Counted from the first letter of the stretch, positions 25,264 to 33,269 are shown. The stretch is DNA of 64,000 nt from Thermocatellispora tengchongensis (GCF_014202315.1 NZ_JACHGN010000014.1:273802-337801), one strand, 5' to 3'. Numbers and translations: made by a program. Notes: generated from the sequence alone by a model not told the origin.

Positions 25264-25956
25264 ATGGTGATGGCCGAGCAGCGGCGGCTGCTGTGCGAGT
25301 ACGGCAGGCGGGCGGCGGAGGCCGGGCTGGTCGTGGGCACCGCGGGCAACCTGAGCGTGCGGGCGGGCGACCTGGTGGCGGTCACCCCGTCGGGGGTCGC
25401 GCTGGACCGGCTCACTCCGGAGGAGTGCCCGATCGTGGACATGGAGGGGTACCTCGTCGAGGGCGAGCGCCAGCCCTCCTCCGAGACGCCGATGCACCTG
25501 GCGGTCTACTCCACCACCGACGCGCGGGCGATCGTGCACACCCACTCGGTGTTCGGCACGGTCGTGGCGACCACGATGGGCGAGCTGCCGCCGATCCACT
25601 ACAACACGCTGCTGCTCGGCGGCGTGATCAAGGTGGCCGAGTACGCCACGTACGGCACGCCCGAGCTGGCGGCGAACGTACGCGCGGCGCTGGCGGGCAG
25701 GCAGGCCGCGCTGCTGGCCAACCACGGCGGGGTGACGATCGGCCCCGACCTCGACACCGCGTACGAGCGGACGCGGCTGCTGGAGTGGCTGTGCGAGGTG
25801 TACGTCCGGGCGCGCGCCGTCGGCGAGCCGCGGGTGCTGACCGAGGAGCAGCTCGCCGCAGTGGTCGAGCGCGCGCTCAACCCGCCCGCGTTCCCCCGCC
25901 GGGAACCCGCGTCCACAGAGCGGACATCTCCCTCAGCCGACCCGAAAAGCGACTAA
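25264..25956 (+). CDS. Class II aldolase (L-fuculose-phosphate aldolase-like)
   Basis: 230 residues. TAGNLSVRAGDLVAVTPSGV (about 25-44) matches the phosphate-binding part of fuculose-1-phosphate aldolase, SSETPMHLAVY carries the catalytic Glu, and VHTHSVF plus LLANHGGVTIG supply the Zn-binding histidines, so the enzyme looks competent. It probably cleaves a phosphorylated methylpentose or related sugar to DHAP and an aldehyde. ATG 25264 and ATG 25270 are both possible starts. The C-terminal 20 residues are low complexity. DUF4032 follows after 45 bases. Confidence 0.85.
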   Translation: MVMAEQRRLLCEYGRRAAEAGLVVGTAGNLSVRAGDLVAVTPSGVALDRLTPEECPIVDMEGYLVEGERQPSSETPMHLAVYSTTDARAIVHTHSVFGTVVATTMGELPPIHYNTLLLGGVIKVAEYATYGTPELAANVRAALAGRQAALLANHGGVTIGPDLDTAYERTRLLEWLCEVYVRARAVGEPRVLTEEQLAAVVERALNPPAFPRREPASTERTSPSADPKSD

Positions 25957-26001
25957 CGTGCCAGAGGAAGGCATCAACCTCTGACCACGAGGAGCCGTGG
26001 G

Positions 26002-27222
26002 TTGCCGCTGCAGATGACGGGCGCGCTCGACGATCCCGACCTCATCCGTCTCCCCTGGGACGTCCCCCTGGAGGAGTGGCCGGAGCACCTGCTCGTCCCG
26101 CTCCCCCGCGGCATCTCGCGGCACGTGGTGCGCTTCGTGCGCCTGTCGGGCCGGGTGTACGCGGTCAAGGAGATCAGCGAGCGCTACGCCAAGGCGGAGT
26201 ACCGGCTGCTGTGGGACCTCAACCGGCTGGACGCGCCGGCCGTGGAGCCGGTCGCGGTGGTCACCGGGCGCACCGGCCGCGACGAGCGCCCGCTCGACTC
26301 GGCGCTGATCACCCGGCACCTGCAGTTCTCGCTGCCCTACCGCGCGGTGATGTCGGGCACGCTGCGTCCCGACACGCTGAACCGGCTGCTGGACGCCCTG
26401 GCCGTGCTGCTGGTGCGGCTGCACCTGTACGGCTTCTACTGGGGCGACTGCTCGCTGTCGAACACGCTGTTCCGGCGTGACGCGGGGTCGTTCGCGGCGT
26501 ACCTGGTGGACGCCGAGACCGGCGAGCTGCACCCGATGATCAGCGAAGGGCAGCGGGCCGGCGACATCGACATCGCGCACACCAACATCTTCGGCGAGAT
26601 GCTCGACCTGGAGGCGGGCGGGTTCCTGCACCCGTCGCTGGACCCGGAGGCCATCGCCGAGGACATCACCAAGCGCTACCACCGGCTGTGGGCGGAGCTG
26701 ACCCAGGACGAGATCATCGACGAGGTGGACTGGCACCGGGTCGAGCAGCGCATCCGGCGGCTCAACTCGCTCGGCTTCGACGTGGCCGAGATGATGGTGC
26801 GCAGGAAGGCCGGGACCGGCCGGCTGATCGTGCGGCCCAAGGTCGTGGACGCCGGGCACCACCAGCGCCGCCTGCTCCGCCTGACCGGCCTGGACGTGGA
26901 GGAGAACCAGGCCCGGCGGCTGCTGAACGACCTGGACTCCTTCCGGGTGCAGGAGGGGCTGCGGCACGAGGACGAGGCCATCGTGGCGCACCGCTGGCTG
27001 GCCGAGGTCTTCCAGCCCACGGTCGCCGCGATCCCGGTGGAGCTGCGGGGCAAGCTGGAGCCGGCGCAGTTGTTCCACGAGGTGCTGGACCACCGCTGGT
27101 TCCTGTCGGAGGCCGAGGGCCGCGACGTGGGCCTGCCCGCGGCGGTGAAGTCGTACATCGAGAACGTCCTGGTGTACAAGCCCGACGAGAAGGCGCTGCT
27201 GCCCGAGCCCGGGGACGAATAA
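26002..27222 (+). CDS. DUF4032 domain protein with kinase-like N-terminal part
   Basis: 406 residues. The N-terminal half contains a kinase-like region (VYAVKEISERYAKAEYRLL, then LYGFYWGDCSLSNTLFRRD, which resembles the HGDxxxxN catalytic loop with a Gly-Asp, and AYLVDAETGE as DxE-like), and the C-terminal half is the DUF4032 domain, conserved in actinobacteria. A kinase function is therefore possible though unproven. TTG 26002 fits the GGAG at 25990-25993; ATG 26014 is the alternative. It precedes the roadblock operon but is separated from it by two hairpins. Confidence 0.8.
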   Translation: MPLQMTGALDDPDLIRLPWDVPLEEWPEHLLVPLPRGISRHVVRFVRLSGRVYAVKEISERYAKAEYRLLWDLNRLDAPAVEPVAVVTGRTGRDERPLDSALITRHLQFSLPYRAVMSGTLRPDTLNRLLDALAVLLVRLHLYGFYWGDCSLSNTLFRRDAGSFAAYLVDAETGELHPMISEGQRAGDIDIAHTNIFGEMLDLEAGGFLHPSLDPEAIAEDITKRYHRLWAELTQDEIIDEVDWHRVEQRIRRLNSLGFDVAEMMVRRKAGTGRLIVRPKVVDAGHHQRRLLRLTGLDVEENQARRLLNDLDSFRVQEGLRHEDEAIVAHRWLAEVFQPTVAAIPVELRGKLEPAQLFHEVLDHRWFLSEAEGRDVGLPAAVKSYIENVLVYKPDEKALLPEPGDE

Positions 27223-27227
27223 TTCCC

Positions 27228-27244
27228 CCCGAATGGGATTCGGG
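27228..27244 (+). terminator. Hairpin just after the DUF4032 gene
   Basis: CCCGAAT-GGG-ATTCGGG is a perfect 7-bp stem starting six bases after the stop codon. Confidence 0.5.
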
Positions 27245-27300
27245 ACCATCTATGCCAACCAGAGTGAGCATTCTCCTACCGAGGTAGGCGATCCTGGCAT

Positions 27301-27330
27301 CCGCCGGCATCCGTGACCGGATGCCGGCGG
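27301..27330 (+). terminator. Strong 13-bp hairpin before the roadblock operon
   Basis: CCGCCGGCATCCG and its exact complement are separated only by TGAC, giving a very stable hairpin 66 bases before the first roadblock gene. It may end read-through from DUF4032 or form part of the roadblock leader. Confidence 0.6.
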
Positions 27331-27395
27331 AACGCACGCGCCCGGCCCTCCTACGCTTTCCGACGACCCGCAGGGGAACCTCGGCAAGGAGAACC

Positions 27396-27773
27396 GTGCC
27401 CGGAGTCGAAGACTGCCTCACAGAGCTCATGGACATCCCAGGAGTGCTGGACGCGCTCGTGGTCGATCACGCGACGGGCACGGCGGTGGCGGTCGCGGGC
27501 TCGGGGCAGCACCTCGACGCCGAGCGCTCGGCCGCGGCGCTGAACGAGGCCCTGCGCGCCACCCTCGACGGGCTCGCCGAGGCGATGACCACCGGCACGC
27601 TGCGCATGCACGACATGATCGTGACCACCGACCGCGGGCACCATCTGCTCAAGCCCGTGACCACCGTGCTGGACGGGGAGATGGTGATCTACCTGCGGAT
27701 CGACGTCGAACGCTCCAACCTGGCCCTGGCACGGCACCGCCTCCAGGCCATCTCGGCCCGGCTGACGACGTGA
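27396..27773 (+). CDS. Roadblock/LC7-like protein (operon gene 1)
   Basis: 125 residues from GTG 27396 with AAGGAG four bases upstream. A longin/roadblock-type domain fills the protein: an N-terminal helix (LTELMDIPGVLDALVVDHATG), central helices and the C-terminal ERSNLALARHRLQAISARL. It is clearly related to the last gene of the same operon (NRANLAMARHTLRLIEERL). Roadblock proteins usually act as GTPase co-regulators of MglA- or CvnD-like small G proteins, but none is encoded nearby. The second operon gene starts 12 bases after its stop. Confidence 0.72.
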   Translation: MPGVEDCLTELMDIPGVLDALVVDHATGTAVAVAGSGQHLDAERSAAALNEALRATLDGLAEAMTTGTLRMHDMIVTTDRGHHLLKPVTTVLDGEMVIYLRIDVERSNLALARHRLQAISARLTT

Positions 27774-27785
27774 TCGGCGCCGACG

Positions 27786-28817
27786 ATGCCGCGACTCGAC
27801 AGCATCCTCACGGGCCTGGCGGGCGAGGGCGCGACCGGGGCCCTCCGCGCCGGCCGCTCCGGCACCGTGTATCTCACCGAGGGCCGGGTGACGTTCGCGG
27901 AGAGCGCCCACAGCCCCCGGCTGGAGGACGTGCTCACCGCCAGCGGGCGCGTCTCGGCGGCGGCCGTGCAGCGAGCGCGCCGGGCGGCCTCGGCGACCGG
28001 CGCGCCCGGGGCCGGGAACGGGGACGCGAACGGGGCCGGGAACGGGGACGCGAACAGGGCCGCGAACGGGGCCGCGACGGACGCGAACGAGGACGGGGCC
28101 CGGGGCAGGACCTCGCACAGGCCCCCCGACGGCGGCGGCGCCCTGATCGCGCAGGGCGTCCTGACGCGCGGCGAACTGGAGTTCTGCGTGCTCGGGCTGG
28201 TGCTCGACGCGGTGTACTTCCTGCTCGCCGCCGCGGCCACGCGCCCGCGGTTCGTCCCCGGCGAGCGGCACTGGCTGGGCCCGTACTGGTACTTCGACGT
28301 CACCGGGCTGCTCCGGGAGTGCGAACGGAGGAGGGCCCGGTTGAACGACGTCTGGCCATCGGCCCAACTGGACACGCTCCCCGTCTCCCCGGTGCCGCGG
28401 CTGCCCGGCCAGCGGGTCGTGCTGGACGCGCTGCAGTGGGAGGTCCTGGTCAACGCGGACGGCACGGCGACGCCCGCCGAGCTGGCCCGCAGGCTCGGGC
28501 GTCCGGCCTACTCCGTGCTGATGGCCGTACGCCGGCTCGCCGCGGCGGGCCTGCTGATGAAACCGCCGCCGCCGCGGCCCGCCGCCGGGCCGGAACGGCG
28601 CGAGCCCTCCGCCCCCGAGGCGGAGCGGCCGGCGGCGGATCAGCCGGCGGGGAAGCTGCCGCGGCGAGCGTCCGCCAAGGGACGCCCCCGGCCGTCCGGG
28701 GCCGTGGCTCCGGCCAGGGCCGGCGCGGCCGGCGGCGGCTGGCCCGCCGTCACCGGTGATCCGTCCGACGTGAGCATGCTCATCCGGCTCCGCGACGCGC
28801 TGGAGCGGATGCTCTGA
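27786..28817 (+). CDS. DUF4388-like protein with winged-helix domain
   Basis: 343 residues. The N-terminal 50 residues have the DUF4388/PATAN pattern (ILTGLAGEGATGALRAG...GTVYLTEGRVTFAES). An alanine/glycine linker follows with an AGNGDANG-type repeat encoded by a GGGGCCGGGAACGGGGACGC DNA repeat around 28009-28075, then a second conserved block (LIAQGVLTRGELEFCVLGLVLDAVYFLL) and a winged-helix segment (VNADGTATPAELARRLGRPAYSVLMAVRRLAAAGLL). The Pro/Ala-rich tail ends with a helix. This makes it a candidate regulator linking a roadblock complex to DNA. Family assignment is from pattern memory and is not proven. Confidence 0.6.
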   Translation: MPRLDSILTGLAGEGATGALRAGRSGTVYLTEGRVTFAESAHSPRLEDVLTASGRVSAAAVQRARRAASATGAPGAGNGDANGAGNGDANRAANGAATDANEDGARGRTSHRPPDGGGALIAQGVLTRGELEFCVLGLVLDAVYFLLAAAATRPRFVPGERHWLGPYWYFDVTGLLRECERRRARLNDVWPSAQLDTLPVSPVPRLPGQRVVLDALQWEVLVNADGTATPAELARRLGRPAYSVLMAVRRLAAAGLLMKPPPPRPAAGPERREPSAPEAERPAADQPAGKLPRRASAKGRPRPSGAVAPARAGAAGGGWPAVTGDPSDVSMLIRLRDALERML

Positions 28818-28859
28818 GCGCGCCGTGACCGGCCCGCGAGAAGCACCAGGGAGGTTCAG

Positions 28860-29393
28860 GTGGGAACCACCGACGAGGTACGCGCCGAGGTACACGCGCA
28901 GATGCGCCTGCTGCGGGAGCGGGCCCCGGAGGTGCGCGGGTCGATCGCGTGCAGCGTGGACGGCCTGACCATCGCCCGCGACCCCGAGGCGGCCCCGGAC
29001 GCGCGCGGCTCCGGGGACGAGCGCACCGGCGACGAGCACGCCGCGGACACCGACCTGGCGGAGCGGAGCGCGGCGCTGTCCTCGGCGCTGCTGGCCCTGA
29101 GCCGGCGCATGATCACCATGATCGGCTACGGCGGCTTCGAGGAGACCCTGATCACGGGCACCGAGGGCTACGCCGCCTGCTACACGGCGGGCCCCAGCGT
29201 CGTCCTGACGGTCCTGGCCGGGCCCGGGGCGAACCTCGGCCTGCTGCGGCTGGAGGGCCGCAAGACGGCCGAGAAGGTGGCCGCCATCGCATCGCGCGCG
29301 CCGCTGGGGGCGGCGCCGCCCATCGCGCACCACGCAAACCCATCGAACGGAGGCAGGACATGGCCGGAATCGACGTCTCTCTCAAGGAGATGA
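28860..29393 (+). CDS. Roadblock/LC7 domain protein (operon gene 3)
   Basis: 177 residues from GTG 28860 (GGGAGG five bases upstream). The pattern RAPEVRGSIACSVDGLTIARD, a charged insertion, then the AALSSALLALSRRMITMIGYGGFEETLITG helix/strand unit and the SVVLTVLAGPGANLGLLRLEGRK end fit the CvnB-type roadblock family of actinobacterial conservons. Its last 34 bases overlap the start of the next gene. There is no CvnA kinase, CvnC (DUF742) or CvnD GTPase in the window. Confidence 0.8.
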   Translation: MGTTDEVRAEVHAQMRLLRERAPEVRGSIACSVDGLTIARDPEAAPDARGSGDERTGDEHAADTDLAERSAALSSALLALSRRMITMIGYGGFEETLITGTEGYAACYTAGPSVVLTVLAGPGANLGLLRLEGRKTAEKVAAIASRAPLGAAPPIAHHANPSNGGRTWPESTSLSRR

Positions 29394-29731
29394 TGAGCAT
29401 CGACGGCGCGCTCGGCGCGGTGATCGTCGATTACAGCAGCGGCATGGCGCTGGGACAGCTCGGCGGGTCCAAAGAACTGGACCTCCAGGTGGCCGCGGCC
29501 GGGAACACCGAGGTGATCAAGGCCAAGCTGCGCACCATGGACTCGCTCGGCCTGAAGGACGCGATCGAAGACATCCTGATCACGCTGGGCACGCAGTACC
29601 ACGTCATGCGCCCGGTGTCGGGCAGGACCGGCAAGGGCCTGTTCCTGTACCTCGCGCTGGACCGGAACCGGGCGAACCTGGCCATGGCCCGGCACACGCT
29701 GCGGCTGATCGAGGAGCGGCTGGACGTCTGA
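29360..29731 (+). CDS. Roadblock/LC7-like protein (operon gene 4)
   Basis: 123 residues from ATG 29360, with GGAGG upstream inside the preceding gene. It has the same fold elements as operon gene 1: DVSLKEMMSIDGALGAVIVDYSSG, then a middle segment with KAKLRTMDSLGLKDAIEDILITLG and the NRANLAMARHTLRLIEERL terminus. It is divergent enough from gene 1 to suggest an old duplication and a heteromeric assembly. The stop lies only four bases from the stop of the convergent hydrolase gene. Confidence 0.75.
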   Translation: MAGIDVSLKEMMSIDGALGAVIVDYSSGMALGQLGGSKELDLQVAAAGNTEVIKAKLRTMDSLGLKDAIEDILITLGTQYHVMRPVSGRTGKGLFLYLALDRNRANLAMARHTLRLIEERLDV

Positions 29732-29735
29732 GCCG

Positions 29736-30602
29736 TCAGGCGGCGGCGGTCAGCGCGCTCACCTCGTCCACGATCCGCTCCCACAGCGGGCGCGGCAGGT
29801 CATGCCCCATGCCGGGGAAGGTGATCAGCCGCGCCCCGGGGATCGCCTCCGCCGTCGCCTTGCCGCCCGAGAGCTGCACCAGCGGGTCGGCCTCGCCGTG
29901 GATCACCAGCGCGGGGATCGACAGCCTGCCCAGCGCCTGGGTGCGGTCCTCGGCCGCGAAGATGGCCAGGAGCTGCCGGGTGGAGCCGGCCGGGTCGTAG
30001 GCCCGGTCGTAGGCGAGCGCGGCCGTCCTGGCGATCTTCTCGGGGTCCATCGGGTAGCCCGGCGAGCCGATCACGCTCCAGACCGCGAGCGCGCTCTCCA
30101 CCGCGGCCTCCCGGTCCTGTACGGGCGGGCGCATCAGCGCCCCCATGGCGGCCTCGGTGGGCTGGCCGACGTTGGGGCCGGTCGTGGACATGATCGAGGT
30201 GAGCGTACGCACCTTGCCGGGGTGCGCGATGGCCAGCACCTGGGCGATCATCCCGCCCATAGACGCGCCCACGACATGCGCGCTGTCCCAGCCGAGCGCG
30301 TCGATCAGCCCCGCGGCGTCCTCCGCCATGTCCTCCAGCGTGTACGGCGGCGCCGCGGTCCCGGCCGCGACCGCGGCCAGGTCGGGCACGGGCGTGCCGT
30401 CCAGGTGCGTGGACAGCCCGACGTCGCGGTTGTCGAAGCGGACGACGTGGTGCCCGCGGGCGGCGAACATCTCGCACAGTTCCTCATCCCAGAGGATCAT
30501 CTGCGAGCCCAGCCCCATGATCAGCAGCAGCGGCCGGTCGCCCGGCCTGCCGAAGGTCTCGTAGGCGATCTCGATCCCGTTGACGGCGGCGCGCGATGTC
30601 AT
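29736..30602 (-). CDS. Alpha/beta hydrolase
   Basis: 288 residues from ATG 30602 (GTG 30608 possible). A typical alpha/beta hydrolase: oxyanion-region [17 protein letters not shown], the FDNRDVGLS turn, nucleophile elbow [12 protein letters not shown] (Ser), acidic residue in [10 protein letters not shown] and the catalytic His of FPGMGHDLP. It is close to the aclacinomycin methylesterase/RdmC-like group, so an esterase role is plausible, but no antibiotic pathway is visible. A motif resembling those before the phosphotransferase and MoxR genes lies at 30610-30627, and the 9-bp satellite array begins about 80 bases upstream. Confidence 0.85.
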   Translation of the reverse strand: MTSRAAVNGIEIAYETFGRPGDRPLLLIMGLGSQMILWDEELCEMFAARGHHVVRFDNRDVGLSTHLDGTPVPDLAAVAAGTAAPPYTLEDMAEDAAGLIDALGWDSAHVVGASMGGMIAQVLAIAHPGKVRTLTSIMSTTGPNVGQPTEAAMGALMRPPVQDREAAVESALAVWSVIGSPGYPMDPEKIARTAALAYDRAYDPAGSTRQLLAIFAAEDRTQALGRLSIPALVIHGEADPLVQLSGGKATAEAIPGARLITFPGMGHDLPRPLWERIVDEVSALTAAA

Positions 30603-30609
30603 GCGCACC

Positions 30610-30627
30610 AGAATGACATTCGGGTGA
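30610..30627. promoter_or_regulatory. Third copy of a shared promoter motif (degenerate)
   Basis: AGAATGACATTCGGGTGA, upstream of the hydrolase start, contains the perfect palindrome GAATG-A-CATTC and matches AGAACAACATTCGGGTTC (34764) at most positions. Confidence 0.35.
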
Positions 30628-30680
30628 CGAGCCGGGCAAGGCGCTCCGCCGCGCCCCGGAGAGCACAGAAGGCCCGAAAA

Positions 30681-30969
30681 GCGCGGCAGCGCGGAAAGCG
30701 CGGGAAGCGCGGAAAGCGCGGAAAGCGCGGAAAGCGCGGAAAGCGCGGAAAGCGCGGAAAGCGCGGAAAGCGCGGAAAGCGCGGAGAGCGCGGAAAGCGC
30801 GGAGAGCGCGGAAAGCGCGGAGAGCGCGGAAAGCGCGGAAAGCGCGGAGAGCGCGGAAAGCGCGGAAAGCGCGGAGAGCGCGGAGAGCGCGGAGAGCGCG
30901 GAGAGCGCGGAGAGCGCGGAGAGCGCGGAGAGCGCGGAGAGCGCGGAGAGCGCGGAGAGCGCGGAAGCG
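30681..30969. repeat. 9-bp satellite array, 30 exact-length units
   Basis: Thirty consecutive 9-bp units fill 30690-30959, mostly CGCGGAAAG at the low-coordinate side, alternating in the middle, and CGCGGAGAG throughout the last third; imperfect units flank the array. Because 9 is a multiple of 3 all frames stay open, producing long RGK/RGE and FRALRA reading frames on both strands that are not genes. The array sits between the terminator of the RlpA-like gene and the promoter of the hydrolase gene; the gap 30603-31151 contains only this array, the motif at 30610 and the hairpin at 31008. Confidence 0.95.
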
Positions 30970-31007
30970 CTGCAAGCGTGACAAGCACGGCATGGGCGAA
31001 AACGGAC

Positions 31008-31048
31008 GAACGGGCGTCCTCTAAGGGGGAAGTAGAGGACGCCCGTTC
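31008..31048 (-). terminator. Perfect 16-bp inverted repeat
   Basis: GAACGGGCGTCCTCTA (31008-31023) and its exact complement (31033-31048) are separated by nine bases. It lies downstream of the RlpA-like gene and probably terminates it. Confidence 0.75.
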
Positions 31049-31151
31049 TCCGGCGGGCGCGTGGCGTGGGCGGATGCTCACGCGCCCGGTGGGTGGCGCG
31101 GCGCGGCGTGGGCAGGTCGGATGCCGCGCGGCGCCCCGGGGAAAGGTCCTG

Positions 31152-32030
31152 TCAGCGGCGCACCAGGGCCCGCAGCCTGTCGCGGCCGGCGTAGGCGCCG
31201 CCGGCGGCGGCGATGCCCGCCAGGACGGCCAGGCCGCCGGCGATGTCGGCCGGGCCGCTCTCGCCCTGGGCGATGTCATCTCGCCGGCCGTGCTCCGAGT
31301 CGGCGGCGGCGACCTTGGCCGGCGCGTGGGCCGGGGCCGGAGCCTTGGCCGGCACGAAGGCCGGGGTCTTCGCGCCGGGGGCCGCGACGGTCGCCACGGC
31401 GCCGCCGGCCTTCTCGGCCGGCTTGTCCGGCGCGGCCTCGACGATCCTCGGCGGCTCGGCCGGGGTGCGGTCGAAGCGCTTGTAGGCGCCGGTGGCGAAC
31501 GCGACGGGGTGGTCCTTCTTGCCCGCGCCCGAGCCCCACTTGGTCACGACGTACTCGACCTCGATGTGGCCGAGGCCGCCGTTGCCGGTGACCATGAGCG
31601 TGCTCGGGTTGAAGCGGCCGCCGGTGAGGTCGGCGAAGGTCTTGGCGTCGATGTCCAGCATGATGCCGTTGCTGGAGGGCACGCCCGGGCCGCGGTCGCC
31701 GATGAAGAACGGCGCCTTCTTGCCCTTGTAGATGACGTAGCCCTCGGTGCCGAGGGGCCAGCTCGGGCTGGCGAACATGCCCTTCTGCATGGGCTTGCCG
31801 ATGGCGGGCATCCCGGTGTCGCCGGCGCGCCCGGACCCGTCGTCCCAGAAGTACGACGCGGTGGTCGATCCCTTCAGCAGCACCCTCTCCTGTGCGACCG
31901 GCTTGGGGTCCGCCGGCTTGGCCGTGTCGGCGTGGGCGGCACCGGCCGCGGCGGCGGAGCCGGCGAGGGCGGCACCGAGCAGGGGGGCGACGAGGACACG
32001 CTTGGCACGCAGGCCGAAGGAGACGTTCAT
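31152..32030 (-). CDS. Secreted RlpA-like double-psi beta-barrel protein
   Basis: 292 residues from ATG 32030, chosen because a signal peptide follows directly ([23 protein letters not shown]). A domain of about 110 residues contains [53 protein letters not shown] and [11 protein letters not shown]; the order matches the double-psi beta-barrel of RlpA/expansin-like cell-wall proteins, including the DRGP turn with the conserved Asp. An Ala/Pro-rich linker and a C-terminal helix with basic end ([18 protein letters not shown]...RALVRR) suggest wall or membrane anchoring. The upstream c-di-AMP riboswitch is typical of cell-wall remodelling genes in this phylum. Confidence 0.75.
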   Translation of the reverse strand: MNVSFGLRAKRVLVAPLLGAALAGSAAAAGAAHADTAKPADPKPVAQERVLLKGSTTASYFWDDGSGRAGDTGMPAIGKPMQKGMFASPSWPLGTEGYVIYKGKKAPFFIGDRGPGVPSSNGIMLDIDAKTFADLTGGRFNPSTLMVTGNGGLGHIEVEYVVTKWGSGAGKKDHPVAFATGAYKRFDRTPAEPPRIVEAAPDKPAEKAGGAVATVAAPGAKTPAFVPAKAPAPAHAPAKVAAADSEHGRRDDIAQGESGPADIAGGLAVLAGIAAAGGAYAGRDRLRALVRR

Positions 32031-32251
32031 CAAGATGGGGGATCCTTTGTGAGGCAACAGGGAAATCCGTACGCGCGGCAGGGGCGCGGGCACGGGTCGA
32101 GACGCGCTCAGCAAACGGTCAACTGTTGGCGTAGCTGGATGGCTCGCTACGCGGAGCACGGCTCGTACGGCACGGATCGACGCGCCAAACAGGGCGCGGA
32201 TCGTCGCCAGAGTTCAGAAGATCGCGGCAGGAAAGGGTAGATCGCCGCGGA

Positions 32252-32326
32252 TCAGCAGCCGACGGCCAATGGGCGGGATGCCGAAGGGTGACGGCGGAAC
32301 GCCGGGATGGGCGGGGGGTTACCCAC
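32252..32326 (-). CDS. Possible 24-codon leader ORF downstream of the riboswitch
   Basis: GTG at 32326 has AGGAG seven bases upstream, at the 3' edge of the aptamer, exactly where rpfA-type genes normally begin. It reads VGNPPPIPAFRRHPSASRP and stops at 32252-32254. It may be a translated leader, a decoy or a remnant of an earlier gene. About 220 bases separate it from the RlpA-like start. Confidence 0.35.
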   Translation of the reverse strand: MGNPPPIPAFRRHPSASRPLAVGC

Positions 32327-32329
32327 GGG

Positions 32330-32490
32330 TGTTCTCCTCTCCATCGCGCCTACCGGGTTAGCTGTCGGGTTCGGACATGGAGATGCCCTACCGCTCGTCG
32401 CGGATTCACCCCAAGGGGCGGTGACGCCCCGAAGCGGGTCCCCGGCTCCCGTGGCCCGCGCGGCGGGTCCGGGACTCGGCGTGACCAGGC
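32330..32490 (-). ncRNA. c-di-AMP riboswitch (ydaO/yuaA type)
   Basis: Read on the minus strand, the segment has the conserved ydaO elements in the right order: a GC-rich helix, GGAGCCGGGGACCC, GGGGUGAAUCC (complement of 32402-32412), GUAGGGC, and CCGAACCCGACAGCUAACC (complement of 32356-32374) followed by GGUAGGCG and a closing strand GGAGAGGAGAAC. This RNA binds two c-di-AMP molecules and usually turns off cell-wall hydrolase and potassium-transport genes. A further hairpin (32483-32520, arms GACCAGG/CCTGGTC) precedes the aptamer. No T-rich terminator is obvious, so the expression platform is unclear. Confidence 0.92.
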
Positions 32491-32533
32491 CGGCTTCGGT
32501 TGAAGCCCGCGTCCCTGGTCGATAACGAAATGG

Positions 32534-32562
32534 ATACTACGGGGCAAATCCGGACGAAGCAA
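32534..32562 (-). promoter_or_regulatory. Promoter for the riboswitch transcript
   Basis: On the minus strand, TTGCTT (complement of 32557-32562), a 17-base spacer and TAGTAT (complement of 32534-32539) give a good housekeeping-type promoter that would start transcription just before the hairpin preceding the aptamer. The divergent universal stress gene shares this gap. Confidence 0.7.
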
Positions 32563-32705
32563 TCAAATCACCACGTTTGGCTCAAAAGATCTACCTTGCC
32601 CCGTAAACCCCCGAGACGACCCGGCGTAGCGGTCATCTCATGATTTAGGGTCCGGTTTCCCTCCACTTTGGCCCTCCCTCACCCTGCGGCGTTAATCCTC
32701 GAACC

Positions 32706-33200
32706 GTGAGCGAGAAGACAGACCAGCCACGCATCGTCGTCGGGTTCAGCCACTCCTCGGCCTCGGCCTCGGCCCTGATCTGGGCCCTGCGCGAGGCCCA
32801 ACTGCGCGGGGCGGTGATCGAGCCCGTGCACGCCTGGCAGTGGTCGGGCGAGTGCCGCGCCTCGTACGCGCCGATGGGGAACGTGCCGCGCCCGGACGAG
32901 GAACGGGAGGCCGCCGGCGCCGACACCGCCCGCATGATCGCCGATCTCGCGCCGCATCTCGCTCCGATCGTCGCGCACGGCCCGGCCGTGCAGGTGCTGC
33001 TCCGCTACTCGGAGGGGGCGGACCTGCTCGTCCTGGGCAGCCGCCCGTACGACCCCGACTCCCAGGGGCCGCTCGGCCCGGTGCTGACCGCGTGCCTGGC
33101 GCGGGCCCGCTGCCCGGTCGTCGTGGTCACCCCGGAGATGGTGCCGCCGCAGCGCGTCCACCGGCCGCTGGAGTTCGCCGGGGTGCCCAGAAGCGCCTGA
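32706..33200 (+). CDS. Universal stress protein family
   Basis: 164 residues, one Usp domain. RIVVGFSHSSASASALIWALREAQLRGAVIEPVHAW forms the first beta-alpha-beta unit with the Ser cluster that replaces the usual Asp contact, and DLLVLGSRPYDPDSQGPLGPVLTACLARARCPVVVVTP is the nucleotide-binding end; the usual G-2x-G-9x-G-S/T signature is altered (GSR...GPLG), so ATP binding is uncertain. The start is GTG 32706 without an evident ribosome site, perhaps leaderless. Confidence 0.82.
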   Translation: MSEKTDQPRIVVGFSHSSASASALIWALREAQLRGAVIEPVHAWQWSGECRASYAPMGNVPRPDEEREAAGADTARMIADLAPHLAPIVAHGPAVQVLLRYSEGADLLVLGSRPYDPDSQGPLGPVLTACLARARCPVVVVTPEMVPPQRVHRPLEFAGVPRSA

Positions 33201-33217
33201 CCGCCCGGCCTGAGCGC

Positions 33218-33269
33218 CTGGCCGGACTGCCTGGCCGGACTGCCTGGCCGGACTGCCTGGCCGGACCGC
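33218..33269. repeat. 13-bp tandem repeat, about four copies
   Basis: CTGGCCGGACTGC is repeated at 33218, 33231 and 33244 with a partial fourth copy at 33257, just after the Usp stop. Confidence 0.85.

Noticed and set aside
30484..31279. Repetitive FRALRA and RSPRSP proteins over the 9-bp array
   Set aside because: A 9-bp repeat keeps all frames open; the frames have no ribosome site or domain and exist on both strands.
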